Part shown: in pieces, positions 31,578 through 41,286 of the stretch | Numbering within the stretch: position 1 is the stretch's first letter | Layout: each line of letters opens with the position of its first letter | Assembly: GCA_016713085.1 (NCBI GenBank) | Contig: JADJPV010000001.1 | Coordinates: 930,001-994,000, forward strand | Direction: 5' to 3' | DNA from: Chitinophagaceae bacterium | GTDB taxonomy: Bacteria; Bacteroidota; Bacteroidia; Chitinophagales; Chitinophagaceae | DNA length: 64,000 nucleotides | The notes under the pieces: model-generated | Database searches by the model: none | The model's input: only the letters and a program-made list of their open reading frames with translations | What the model was told of the DNA's origin: nothing | Position numbers and translations under genes: made by a program

Positions 31578-33125
31578 TCAGAGATTGAACCGCAGTTTCA
31601 TTTGTTTCAACCCTTCTGTTGCCAGTTTCGATCCAATTGAATCAACCCTTTCGAAAAAGATCACTTTATCTCCCAGTTGCCGTGAATGCTTGTAAGTAAC
31701 CGAATCAATAATGGTTACTTTTTCGAAATGCTGAAACACTTCATCATCTTTATCCGGCATTCTTCTGCCAATAAAAAGCAGATGCTTGAAACTCAGATCA
31801 TCAGGAATCCAATGCAGGAAAGACCCATTATCACTGATTACTTTTTCTTTAAACCGCTGATCTTTTCCGTAATATTTTAAGGCCCCTGCTAATCCATAAT
31901 GCCGGCAAAAAATAACGGTACTGTCTCTTTCTGCAGCAGGTAATGACTGATAAGAATTTTCTGCCTTTGAAGTAATTTCTTTCCAGCCAAGATAATCAGC
32001 AAAGTCCTGCGGAAGTGAATGCTTCAGCTGATCTTCCCATTTCAATGCTCCGGTATTTTCAGTCTTTACCTTTTTGTAAAAAGCATCTAATTTATCAGGC
32101 TCCCAAACGGGCATGCCTATTGGCACAATCACCCACGTTACACCCAATATCAATGCAGCGGTAACCCATCTTATCCACTTAAACCGGTTGTTTGTCCATT
32201 GCTGCAACGCCACTGCGCCCGCAGCAAACAACATAGGATAAACTCCCAATGAGTAATAATTTTTTCCCCTTGATAACACAAGTAAAATAATAACAGTTCG
32301 ATAGACGCATGCCAGCATTCGGTATTCCTTACCTCTTTCGGTGAATAGCCAGATCAACCCAATCATCCAGATATAAAAAGCAGAAAAATACATCAACACC
32401 TGTCCTGTTAAAAAATCAACAGGATTAATAAACTTCAATTGTGTTTCCCTCAACTCTTCCATATGGTGCAGCAGTGGCCAGTTATGATTGTATTGCCAGA
32501 GAAGGTTTGGCAATGCAATGATGAATGCAAGCAATCCTGCTCCATACAAATGCTTATTCAAAAAAAGTGAACGGTATTGTGTAAGTAACAAAGCCGCAGC
32601 AAATCCAATGATGAAAAACGAAACAGAATTTTTGCTCAACCATCCGCAGCCAAATGCAAAACCGATCCAGTAGAGATACCTGGTTTGCTTGCTGTTGATA
32701 TAACGGAGAATAAAATATGCACTTAAGCTCCACCAGAATACTTCTAAAAAATTTGCCTGGAATAAAAAATGTAACCGCAGATAGGCAGTGAACATGATGC
32801 ACAGTCCGGCAATTAAAACAGCAAACAGCTTACCACCCATTTCAACAGCCATCCTGCATGTAATAACCAGTGTGAATGCACCAAATAGAGATGGCCAGAA
32901 TTTTACCCAAAAGAAATCACCGCCCAGTAAATGCGTAAGCCATGACAGCCAGGAAAGCATGGGCGGCACTTCCATATAGCCCCATGCCAGGTGGTGACCC
33001 TGTTCTAAATACAGAAACTCATCCCTGTGTAATTCATAAATGGGATGCTGCAGAAAAAAAGGCAATGCAAATTTGATAACGGCCAGAAAAAAAATTAATG
33101 GCCAGCTTGACTTCGAAAAATTCAT
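31578..33125 (-). CDS. GT39/ArnT-like integral membrane glycosyltransferase
   Basis: 515 residues from the ATG at 33125. The frame opens 63 codons further up, but that extension is hydrophilic, Cys/His-rich and overlaps the divergent gene, so it is rejected. First loop YELHRDEFLYLEQGHHLAWGYMEVPP has the acidic residue pair of GT39/PMT_2 transferases, DE in HRDEF. About ten transmembrane helices follow and a soluble periplasmic C-terminal domain (from about 330). Expected to transfer a sugar from a polyprenyl-phosphate donor to a lipid or protein outside the inner membrane; the acceptor is unknown. Confidence 0.85.
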   Translation of the reverse strand: MNFSKSSWPLIFFLAVIKFALPFFLQHPIYELHRDEFLYLEQGHHLAWGYMEVPPMLSWLSWLTHLLGGDFFWVKFWPSLFGAFTLVITCRMAVEMGGKLFAVLIAGLCIMFTAYLRLHFLFQANFLEVFWWSLSAYFILRYINSKQTRYLYWIGFAFGCGWLSKNSVSFFIIGFAAALLLTQYRSLFLNKHLYGAGLLAFIIALPNLLWQYNHNWPLLHHMEELRETQLKFINPVDFLTGQVLMYFSAFYIWMIGLIWLFTERGKEYRMLACVYRTVIILLVLSRGKNYYSLGVYPMLFAAGAVALQQWTNNRFKWIRWVTAALILGVTWVIVPIGMPVWEPDKLDAFYKKVKTENTGALKWEDQLKHSLPQDFADYLGWKEITSKAENSYQSLPAAERDSTVIFCRHYGLAGALKYYGKDQRFKEKVISDNGSFLHWIPDDLSFKHLLFIGRRMPDKDDEVFQHFEKVTIIDSVTYKHSRQLGDKVIFFERVDSIGSKLATEGLKQMKLRFNL

Positions 33126-33160
33126 GGAGTTAAGATAATTCCTATGTGGTAAATTACAGC

Positions 33161-34180
33161 ATGAACTGCAGAAAATTCGGGAACACAGATTTAACCGTGA
33201 GCGAAATCGGTTTTGGCGCATGGGCCATTGGTGGCGGTGCCATGATTGGAACAACAGCCATTGGCTGGGGTGATGCAGATGATACTGTTTCGGTAAAAGC
33301 CATTCATGCTGCATTGGATGCCGGTATCAATTTTTTTGATACGGCAGATATTTACGGATTAGGTCATTCAGAAAAAATGATCGGCAAAGAAATCGGCAAC
33401 AGCAAAGAAGTTGTGATTGCTACCAAGGTTGGTAATGTTTCCAGAAACGAACAGTTTACGGTTGATTATTCAAAAGAATACATTCTCGCTGCATGTGAAG
33501 CTTCTTTAAAACGACTGAACAGAGATGTAATTGATTATTACCAGTTACACACTGCCAGGTTAGGCCATTTGCAAAATGGCGAATGTATTGAAGTGATGCA
33601 TCAATTGCAGCAAGAGGGAAAGATTCGTTATTGGGGATTATCGCTTAATACATTTGAAGCCGATGCAGATGCAGAATTTCTGATAAAGAACAATCTTGGC
33701 AATGGATTTCAGCTGGCACTGAATATCATCAATCAAAAAGCATTGTCCTTACTGAAAACTGCAGCCAGTAAAGGTTATGGCATTATTGCAAGGATGCCTT
33801 TACAGTTTGGATTGCTTACTGGTAAGTTTGACTTGTCCGCCGAAGCTTGGGCGAAGGTGGATAAGCAGCCAATTTTTTCAGATAATGATCACCGCAAAAA
33901 CCGTTTAACAAAAGAAGTAATTGATGCAACGTTAACTGCAACTGAGCCTGTATGGAAATTATGCAGTAAATACAATTGCACAAAAACACAACTGGCTTTG
34001 AGTTATATTCTCAGCTACAAGGAAGTATCAACCATCATTCCCGGCATCCGCACACCCGAACAGGTGAAACTGAATACAGAAGGTTTATTTCAGTTAGATG
34101 AAATGGACAGGATGATGATTGAACAACTTGGTTCAACTTCTTTTATTGAGTTGATGGAACTGATCAGGAAACAGGGTTGA
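33161..34180 (+). CDS. Aldo/keto reductase
   Basis: 339 residues from the ATG at 33161 (GTG at 33146 possible). TIM-barrel NAD(P)H reductase. Tetrad: Asp in FFDTADIYG, Tyr in the same motif, Lys in VIATKVGN and His in YYQLHTARLGH. C-terminal cofactor segment TIIPGIRTPEQVKLN. Similar to the L-galactose-dehydrogenase / YhdN-type subfamily, but the substrate is not known. Divergent from the glycosyltransferase with 35 bases between starts. Confidence 0.93.
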   Translation: MNCRKFGNTDLTVSEIGFGAWAIGGGAMIGTTAIGWGDADDTVSVKAIHAALDAGINFFDTADIYGLGHSEKMIGKEIGNSKEVVIATKVGNVSRNEQFTVDYSKEYILAACEASLKRLNRDVIDYYQLHTARLGHLQNGECIEVMHQLQQEGKIRYWGLSLNTFEADADAEFLIKNNLGNGFQLALNIINQKALSLLKTAASKGYGIIARMPLQFGLLTGKFDLSAEAWAKVDKQPIFSDNDHRKNRLTKEVIDATLTATEPVWKLCSKYNCTKTQLALSYILSYKEVSTIIPGIRTPEQVKLNTEGLFQLDEMDRMMIEQLGSTSFIELMELIRKQG

Positions 34181-34272
34181 TATTTTAACATTTACTTCCA
34201 ACTTCTTATTAACAGATTCATTGAATTAACCATCTTTACCTGTAAATTCATTTAAACACTGCACTTTAAACC

Positions 34273-35423
34273 ATGAAATCTTCCATTAACAACGAAGTTC
34301 TTGAACATCTTAAAATAAGGACTACTCACTTGCTGTACGCAGAATGCTTGATTTAAGTTATGACAGTGCTGATCTCGGCATCATCCGGGAAGCAACACAA
34401 TGGAGCAGGAAATGGAATCCTGTTTTATCTGATCAAAATAATGTTGAATTAAATGATGATTTTTTTTCAGCAACCGCCAATCTCCTTAACAAAGCTGAAG
34501 CCGCATTGAAACCGGAAAACAATACACTCAGCAAGCTGCTGGAAGCTGTAAACGTTTCAAAAACCTATACAAAAGGAAATTTTAAACTTAGCACAATCAG
34601 TTTGAGTATTCAAAATGGTGATATTCTTGGAGTGGTTGGCGAAAACGGCAATGGCAAAACAACTCTGCTCCGCTGTCTTGCAGGACAGTTGTACCCTGAC
34701 AATGGTAACATTCACTACAGTCTTTTATCAAATCCCGATTACTACAACATAAAAAATTATGTTGCTTTTATTCCTCAACGGATTCCACGCTGGTATGGAA
34801 TGCTGAAGGACAATCTGCATTTTAGTGCTTCCATTGCAGGTATGCATGGCGAAACAAACGAAGTGATGGTTGATTTTATGCTTGAACGTTTAAGCCTTAC
34901 CCAATATTCCAGTCTTAACTGGACACAAATCAGCAGTGGTTACAGAACCCGGTTTGAGCTGGCAAGAATTTTATTACAAAAACCGCAGTTACTGATTTTA
35001 GATGAACCACTTGCAAACCTCGATATCAAAGCACAACAAACAATCTTAACTGATCTCCGGTACATGACAGCTTGGAGAAATCATCCAATGGGCGTTATAC
35101 TCAGCTCACAGCAGTTACATGAAGTTGAGAAAGTTGCACATACCGTAATGATGATAAAAAATGGCAAGTGCATAAATCACCTAACAGATTCTGCACCAGA
35201 TTTACAAAAAAGCACCGTTATCGAGATTGAAACAACGGCAGATAAAGAAGCCCTTCAGCAGGCATTAAATGAACAGCAGGTAACTATTCAGTTTAATGGC
35301 GGGTTTTATACGATAAGTGCCGACAATTGCAGCTCACAGAAACTGATTGAACAACTTATCAAACAAAAGGTTACCGTAAGCTATTTCAGAGACATCACTC
35401 ATTCAACCAAACGCTTCTTTTAA
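34273..35423 (+). CDS. ABC transporter ATP-binding protein, N-terminus frameshifted
   Basis: About 383 residues. An ATG at 34273 opens MKSSINNEVLEHLK; adding one A in the run 34312-34315 continues as NKDYSLAVRRMLDLSYDSADL into the long frame. Residues about 100-320 form the ATPase: Walker A GVVGENGNGKTTLLR, signature ISSGYRTRFELARIL (a variant of LSGGQ), Walker B LLILDEPLANLD and switch-region SSQQLHEVEKV. An N-terminal helical extension of about 95 residues precedes it. Coupled to the membrane protein 17 bases downstream; together a probable exporter or regulator complex with unknown substrate. Confidence 0.87.
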
Positions 35424-35440
35424 TAACAGCGCTGCACAAT

Positions 35441-36933
35441 ATGAAACCGAAACGACCACTGGCACCAACGTTCCTCAACAAACTCGATGATTACCTGTTA
35501 CTCAACAAACCAGTTACATGGACAGCAAGAACACATCTGGCAGCGTACTATTCACTATTGTTTGTGCTGGTTTTAACTTTGCTTTGTTTTATTGTTCCAG
35601 ATGATGTCCGCAGCGATAGCAGTGTTTTTATCTGGACTACACTTACCGGCATTCTCTCCGTTCTTGGTTTTATTGTCTGGTGCATTTATCTACTGCGGTT
35701 TAATGTTTTTAAACGCTTCGGCGCAGCTCATCCATTTGACGGGCTAAAACCTTTTCTACTTTATTTTATTGCGATTGGATTGATGGTTTTACCAGGCTAT
35801 ATCCCCCTGCTGTAGAATCAATCAGGGCAAACAAAGCATTTGGGAATGATGAAATTGTAAATGACATTAATGCAATCAATTCTAAAATCTGCCAGCTGGA
35901 ATTTGATTCGATACCTCATATCTGGAGAGAAACAAAATACATTGTAAGGGATTCTGTAAACGGCAGACATTACGAAGATGACGAAGTAGTGGCTACTACA
36001 GATGAAAGTACTTCAGAAAATGAATATATTATTATTGACACAGCAGATTTAAGAAATAAACGACTGACTGCAGACAGTGTTGTACAGGTCAATGATTCAG
36101 TTTATCACTTTTTCGATTGTCCGAATTATACGTTCCTGACAACCTACTCCACCGATGAATATTCTGTTGCAAAAGTTTTAAGTTCAGTTCAATTATACCA
36201 CCTTATTATTAAAAATTACCAGCGACCAGATGTTGCCAAAGTAAAAGAAGAATTGAATCAGCTTATCAAAAAATATAAATATATCGGCAATAAAAGGGAT
36301 TACTACTATAGCGACATGGTAGTCGCCCATGGAAAAACAAGCTATTATAATCTAATTGAAGGAAGATATATTTTGCCTGAAGTCAATGCAAGTATTTCAA
36401 ATATCACTCAAAAGAAATATCGCTGGCAGGATAATAACGATTCCAGATTCAGGGTTTGGCTCTACCTCACACTTGTTTTTACCCTGCTGATTTTTATTTT
36501 CAGGCATTCAACAGTTAAAACATTTTTCCTTTCTATACTTACAGGGATAATCCTGCTTGTTTTATCAGCGCTAATAATGGCTTTTTTCAGGTTTAATGAA
36601 AAAGGGATGTATATAATGATGCTTTTATATTACATCTGTTTCTTTGCAGTAGCAACCCTTGGATTTAACAGCAAAAAAAGGATGGCAGTAACAGGAATAG
36701 CCATCAATATAATTACAATCTTCACATCATTTCTTCCCCTGATCTGTGTTTCGTTTTATTATGAGCTGTTAAAGGATAAATATCGCTTAACTCCATATCC
36801 GGCAGATTACAGTACAAAAAAAGATTTTCATTTATTGATTGCTGAAATAGCTGGAATAGTAGTTCTTATTATATTAATTGAGCCTTTATTTAAGCGATTA
36901 TACCGTAACTGGTTTTCAAAACCTGAACAATAA
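35441..36933 (+). CDS. Multi-spanning membrane protein, partner of ABC ATPase, frameshifted
   Basis: About 497 residues. Three transmembrane helices at about residues 45-125, then a 200-residue soluble region (SKICQLEFDSIPHIWRETKYIV, Tyr/Asp-rich), then about six helices in the last 160 residues. The frame stops at 35815 after GYIPLL; one C added in the run 35803-35807 gives YIPPAVESIRANKAFGN, joined to the frame ending at 36933. No named family recognised. The gene order (ATPase, then this) suggests it is the permease of a two-gene ABC system. Confidence 0.75.
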
Positions 36934-36959
36934 AAAGAGGCGGCAAGCCGCCTCTTTTT
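36932..36959. terminator. Bidirectional terminator between ABC membrane gene and gltX
   Basis: Thirteen-base perfect stem AAAAAGAGGCGGC / GCCGCCTCTTTTT with a minimal loop. Overlaps the stop codons of both convergent genes. Confidence 0.9.
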
Positions 36960-38472
36960 AAAACTGTTTCAATGCATTTTCAACTCTGCTGATTGTTTCT
37001 TCTTTACCAATTAATTCAGCAATCTGAAATACAGCCGGACCGAACTTTCCACCTACCAGCATGATGCGCATGGGCAGTTGCAGTTCACCGGGTTTAATAT
37101 TTTTTTCTGTTGCAAGATTTTTAAACTCCGTTTCAATTACACTCAGTTCCCAATTATTAATTGCATGGAGTTTTGTCATGAAGCTTTCAAAAAACAATTT
37201 TTTCTCTTCATTCCATTTGGGTTTTACTGCATCAACATCTAATGTTGTTGGTGCTTTGAAAAAGAAACCAGCATGCTGAATAAAATCGGGCAACAATGTG
37301 CAACGGTCTTTTACCAGCTCAATCACTTTCTCTAAAAATGCATCATCGCTCACCTGAATATGTTCTGTTGAAAGAACTTCTTTTACTTTCAACTTTAAGC
37401 TTTCAACATCCAGTTTCTTAATCCACTCATGATTGAACCACTTTGCTTTTTCATAATCAAATTTAGCACCTGCACTGTGTACACGTTTAATATCAAAGCC
37501 GGCAATCATCTCGTCCATGCTGTACAGTTCTTTTTCCGTTCCATCGTTCCAGCCAAGTACAGCCAGCAGGTTAATGAATGCTTCAGGTAAGAAACCCTTT
37601 TCTTTAAAGCCTTCCGTTAATTCATTTGTTTTAGGATCTGTCCAGTTCATGGCAAATACAGGGAAGCCGTACTTCGTTCCATCTCTTTTACTGAGCTTTC
37701 CGCTTGGCCCGAGTATCAATGGAAGATGAGCCCATTTCGGCATGGACGATTCCCAACCCAAATATTTCCATAGCAATAGATGCACAGGTGCACTGGGCAG
37801 CCATTCTTCCCCACGAAATGCATGTGTAATCTTCATTGAATAATCATCAACCACAACTGCTAAATGATACGTAGGCATTCCATCTGCTTTCAATAACACT
37901 TTATCATCCACCAGCTCTGTTTGAAAACTTACTTCACCACGAATCATATCTGTAAAAGTTACCAATTCATTTTCCGGCATCTTGATGCGGATCACATGCC
38001 TGGTGTTTTTTTCCAGTAAGTCTTTTACTTCTGGATCTGTAAGCGTTAAACTGTTCCGCATTTTTTTCCGGATGCGGTGATCATACTGTGGCGATGGGTT
38101 TTCTTCCGTTTTATTTTCTTCACGCATTTTGTCCAGTTCCTCGGGAGTATCAAATGCATAATAAGCATGGCCGTGAGTTACAAGTATTTCAGCATACTTA
38201 CGGTACATTTCCTTACGCTCACTTTGCCTGTAAGGACCATAAGGCCCACCGTTCTGGGGACTTTCATCAGGCTGCAACCCACACCATTTTAAACATTCGA
38301 AAATGTATTCTTCTGCACCCGCTACAAAACGGCTCTGATCGGTATCTTCGATACGCAACACAAACTCACCGCCATGATGTTTGGCAAATAAATAATTGTA
38401 CAATACTGTTCGTACGCCGCCTAAATGCAATCCACCTGTGGGACTGGGGGCAAATCTTACTCTTACACTCAT
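36958..38472 (-). CDS. gltX: Glutamyl-tRNA synthetase
   Basis: 504 residues, full length. Charges tRNA-Glu. HIGH-type motif in FAPSPTGGLHLGGVRTVLYNY, KMSKS-type motif GKLSKRDGTKYG, class I Rossmann fold with an alpha-helical anticodon-binding C-terminus (LPMRIMLVGGKFGPAVFQI). A -7 box lies only 4 bases before the ATG, so the mRNA leader is very short. Convergent with the ABC genes. Confidence 0.97.
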   Translation of the reverse strand: MSVRVRFAPSPTGGLHLGGVRTVLYNYLFAKHHGGEFVLRIEDTDQSRFVAGAEEYIFECLKWCGLQPDESPQNGGPYGPYRQSERKEMYRKYAEILVTHGHAYYAFDTPEELDKMREENKTEENPSPQYDHRIRKKMRNSLTLTDPEVKDLLEKNTRHVIRIKMPENELVTFTDMIRGEVSFQTELVDDKVLLKADGMPTYHLAVVVDDYSMKITHAFRGEEWLPSAPVHLLLWKYLGWESSMPKWAHLPLILGPSGKLSKRDGTKYGFPVFAMNWTDPKTNELTEGFKEKGFLPEAFINLLAVLGWNDGTEKELYSMDEMIAGFDIKRVHSAGAKFDYEKAKWFNHEWIKKLDVESLKLKVKEVLSTEHIQVSDDAFLEKVIELVKDRCTLLPDFIQHAGFFFKAPTTLDVDAVKPKWNEEKKLFFESFMTKLHAINNWELSVIETEFKNLATEKNIKPGELQLPMRIMLVGGKFGPAVFQIAELIGKEETISRVENALKQF

Positions 38473-38476
38473 AACG

Positions 38477-38484
38477 CAAAGATA
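38477..38484 (-). promoter_or_regulatory. -7 box (TATCTTTG) of gltX
   Basis: Exact TAnnTTTG match four bases upstream of the gltX ATG; implies a nearly leaderless transcript. Confidence 0.55.
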
Positions 38485-38537
38485 AAGAGTTCGTCTGCTT
38501 TTGCAGATGAGAGATAATCACTTACTTTGAAAGATCA

Positions 38538-39482
38538 ATGAAACCCTTTTTCCTTTTCCTGTTTGGCCTGTTGTCAATTGATGCATTTACACAATCATCA
38601 TTTACTTATCCTTCTCTTGTTGTGGAGTACGACAGTGCCATCCTGTTCAAAAATCTTAAACTCATTCCGATTAAGCGAACGGGAATTGGGAGGAATGACA
38701 GCAGCTTTCAAAAACAATCTGTAATTACCCTGCAGCAGGGATTACAAAAAGGTTCTGTAAAAATAAAAGAGAGGGGGAATTATATGGTTGATAATATCAA
38801 CGTCCTGCTTATTGAAAATAAAAGTAATCAGCATCTGTTTCTTAAAAGCGGAGATATTATATCAGGTGGCAGACAGGACAGGGTTATTGCAAAAGATACA
38901 ATTCTACCACCAGGCAAACAGCAATATACTATTCCCGTTTACTGTATTGAAGAAAACAGATGGAGCACCCATGAAAAAAAATTTGAGTATAAAGGAAGTG
39001 CTGCTGCGGGGTTGCAAAAAATCATTGACTCTGCGCATAACCAAATACAGTTGTGGGATGAAATACGAAAACTACTGAAAGCAAACAGTCAAACATCATC
39101 ATCTTCCTACGCTGCTCTGCTCACAAATAAAAAAGCAGTTGATACAAGTAATCAGTATCTCCGCTACTTTCTGCTGCAATTCAGTAAAAGAGACAGCAGT
39201 ATTGTTGGTATCATTGCTTCAACAGGAAGTCATGTATTGGGTGCTGATGTATTTGTAACTGCTGATTTGTTTTATCAAACGCTGCCATCATTGATCAGTA
39301 AATACAGTACCGAAACTATCTTACATGGCGTAACCGCAACAAAAGACAATCGAAAAGAAAAAACTTATGCCGAAGAAATACTGTCCCCATCAACACAACA
39401 ACCCTTTATAATAAAACATGGAAAGATGTTTTATTATAAAGGGAAGCTCATTCAATTGACAGGTTATTCATTTCATCAGTAA
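38538..39482 (+). CDS. Exported DUF6569/ARPP-1-like protein
   Basis: 314 residues. Signal peptide MKPFFLFLFGLL to AFTQ. Residues about 30-155 match the ARPP-1 (DUF6569) pattern: LKLIPIKRTGIG, LQQGLQKGSVKIKERG, VLLIENKSNQHLFLKSGDIISGGRQDRV and IPVYCIEENRWSTHEKKF. The rest is alpha/beta without known motif (STGSHVLGADVFVT). The domain was named from association with ADP-ribose and phosphatase genes; its biochemical function is unknown. Eight bases before the deacetylase gene, so the two are probably one transcript. Confidence 0.72.
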   Translation: MKPFFLFLFGLLSIDAFTQSSFTYPSLVVEYDSAILFKNLKLIPIKRTGIGRNDSSFQKQSVITLQQGLQKGSVKIKERGNYMVDNINVLLIENKSNQHLFLKSGDIISGGRQDRVIAKDTILPPGKQQYTIPVYCIEENRWSTHEKKFEYKGSAAAGLQKIIDSAHNQIQLWDEIRKLLKANSQTSSSSYAALLTNKKAVDTSNQYLRYFLLQFSKRDSSIVGIIASTGSHVLGADVFVTADLFYQTLPSLISKYSTETILHGVTATKDNRKEKTYAEEILSPSTQQPFIIKHGKMFYYKGKLIQLTGYSFHQ

Positions 39483-39490
39483 CTTTAGTT

Positions 39491-40117
39491 ATGCAGTATA
39501 TAGTAACAACTCCCTGGTGGCTGCGAATGTTATTTCCTAAAAACCTCATATGGGAAATACAAGTAAAAGAAAAAATCATTTATCTGACATTTGATGACGG
39601 GCCTCATCCTGTTGCCACGCCATTTGTTTTAGATGAATTAAAAAAATACAATGCCAAAGCAACTTTTTTCTGCATCGGAAAAAATGTTGCTGCTTATCCA
39701 GACATCTATAAACGCATTTTAACCGAAGGTCACCGGGTGGGTAATCATACACATAATCACCTTAACGGCACAAAAACAGATGATGAACTTTGGCTGAATA
39801 ATGTAAAAGAAGCCGCAAAATGGATAGATTCTGACTTATTCAGACCTCCGTATGGAAAAATCAGGTCGTTCCAGGCACAATTGCTGCAAAATGCGAATCC
39901 CCCGTATAGAATAATTATGTGGAATGTTCTGAGTGCCGATTTTGATACCTCAATTACCCCGGAAAAGTGTTTTTCGTATGTAAATAAGAAAACCAAACCC
40001 GGAAGTATTATCGTATTTCATGATAGTGAGAAGGCTTTCCCCAATATGTGCTTTGCCCTTACAGAAATGATGCGCAAATTTTCGGGTGAGGGTTACCGTT
40101 TTGAAGCTATAAAGTAA
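39491..40117 (+). CDS. Polysaccharide deacetylase (CE4/NodB family)
   Basis: 208 residues. NodB domain: TFDDGPHP (catalytic base Asp and metal Asp), metal-binding HTHNH in GHRVGNHTHNH, FRPPYGKIR (motif 3), WNVLSADFD (motif 4) and SIIVFHDSEKA (motif 5), so the full set is present. No typical signal peptide, but a hydrophobic N-terminus (WWLRMLFP). Such enzymes remove N-acetyl groups from peptidoglycan, chitin or exopolysaccharide; the substrate is not predictable. Confidence 0.92.
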   Translation: MQYIVTTPWWLRMLFPKNLIWEIQVKEKIIYLTFDDGPHPVATPFVLDELKKYNAKATFFCIGKNVAAYPDIYKRILTEGHRVGNHTHNHLNGTKTDDELWLNNVKEAAKWIDSDLFRPPYGKIRSFQAQLLQNANPPYRIIMWNVLSADFDTSITPEKCFSYVNKKTKPGSIIVFHDSEKAFPNMCFALTEMMRKFSGEGYRFEAIK

Positions 40118-40138
40118 GAAAATGCTGTAAAAAAAGGA

Positions 40139-40169
40139 GGGCCGGGGTGGAAACCCTGGCCCGTTTTTA
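40139..40169 (+). terminator. Intrinsic terminator after the deacetylase
   Basis: Nine-base stem GGGCCGGGG / CCCTGGCCC with one G-T pair, loop TGGAAA, then GTTTTT. Confidence 0.82.
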
Positions 40170-40233
40170 ATCCGTACCCTATGAAAACTGTTGCTAAGGT
40201 ACAATTTCTTTTATCAGATGCAAGTGTTTTTTC

Positions 40234-41121
40234 TTAGGGAAGAGTAATGATTTTTATGTTGCCGTTTACAGTCAGTGTCGCTTTGTTGTCACAATCGCCA
40301 TTTCCAAAGTTCAATACGCCGTTTGTGCTGTTGAATCTGATGCGAAGTACACCTTTTGAAATCCAGCGACAGGTGAACTTTTTAATTAGAGGCTCAATTA
40401 CCTCATGACCCCAGCTGTTACCACGACTATTTTCGCCACGGCCACCACCGGTGATAGAGAAAATATCATCTAAAGGCCAAAATGGAGTGCCATTCCCCTC
40501 AATTTGAGCTACTGTTCTTACACTGCCCCATTTTACCCAACGGCCACTGTTCCAGGTAAGTTTTCCTTCAATCACCTTGGTTGTGAAAATTTTATTGTTA
40601 CTGGTGCTGTTATTTGTCACCTCATGAGTTCCGGCCACAGATACACTGTAAACTTTGTAACCATCAAATGTGGTAGTTGCTTTACTGCCCGGTTCACGCA
40701 TTTTACCGGTAAAAACAGTAATTATTTTGCCCTTACGGAATTTACCATCACGACCTACACAACCAGAACCAAAATCAATGGTTACTGTTTTAGGGAATAC
40801 ACCGTGCTGCAAAGGGAAAACGGTTATAGTGAAACAACGGTTGCTGTCAAGCCTTCCTGTATAGCTTCCTCCTTCCATGCGGCCATAAATACCAATGCTG
40901 CCGGTAATACCCAGATCTTCTCCGGTTTCAGATCCAATACCCATGGTATTGTCAAATACATCGTCATATACTGCTTCAGCCTCACTGTTACTGGCAGTGC
41001 TTTCAACTGTGGCTGTTTCGTCCTGCGTAGAACTGCTTTCTTTTTTACAGGCAGTAAATGTAAGGGCACCAAAGAGCAGGAATGCTAATGTGCTTTTTGA
41101 AATAATGTTGCTTGTTTTCAT
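40234..41121 (-). CDS. Putative lipoprotein of unknown function
   Basis: 295 residues. Lipobox LTFTAC (Cys25) followed by a Ser/Thr/Glu-rich linker (about 26-55). The mature domain (about 75-295) is all-beta with VTIDFGSGCVGRDGKFRKGKIITVFTGKM and, near the end, ITGGGRGENSRGNSWGHEVIEPLIKKFTCRWISKG; the pattern resembles uncharacterised Bacteroidota lipoproteins. No catalytic motif. Transcribed alone, convergent with the deacetylase. Confidence 0.72.
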   Translation of the reverse strand: MKTSNIISKSTLAFLLFGALTFTACKKESSSTQDETATVESTASNSEAEAVYDDVFDNTMGIGSETGEDLGITGSIGIYGRMEGGSYTGRLDSNRCFTITVFPLQHGVFPKTVTIDFGSGCVGRDGKFRKGKIITVFTGKMREPGSKATTTFDGYKVYSVSVAGTHEVTNNSTSNNKIFTTKVIEGKLTWNSGRWVKWGSVRTVAQIEGNGTPFWPLDDIFSITGGGRGENSRGNSWGHEVIEPLIKKFTCRWISKGVLRIRFNSTNGVLNFGNGDCDNKATLTVNGNIKIITLP

Positions 41122-41270
41122 GATATACGCTTTTTTTAGGTTTTTAATTAAACGAACAATACAAAGACTGCATGAGGTTGGGTTGGTTTAAAGTCTGTTA
41201 ATTTTTTTTTGGAATTTCCTGTTCTCGGTCTGTTTTGCTGGATTATTTCCCCTCACCAAGGAATAGACCT

Positions 41271-41278
41271 TAATTTTG
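41271..41278 (+). promoter_or_regulatory. -7 box (TAATTTTG) of tatD
   Basis: Exact TAnnTTTG match 8 bases before the ATG at 41287; it falls inside the longer frame opening at 41209 and argues for the later start. Confidence 0.55.
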
Positions 41279-41286
41279 CCTCCCTT

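Noticed and set aside
33126..33314. 63-residue N-terminal extension of the glycosyltransferase
   Set aside because: Hydrophilic, Cys/His-rich, antisense to the aldo/keto reductase start; the ATG at 33125 fits the first membrane helix.
40504..41191. Long + strand frames opposite the lipoprotein
   Set aside because: Antisense to a gene with a clear signal peptide and lipobox; no recognisable product.
41209..41286. Longer TatD start
   Set aside because: Upstream residues do not match TatD and the -7 box lies within them.
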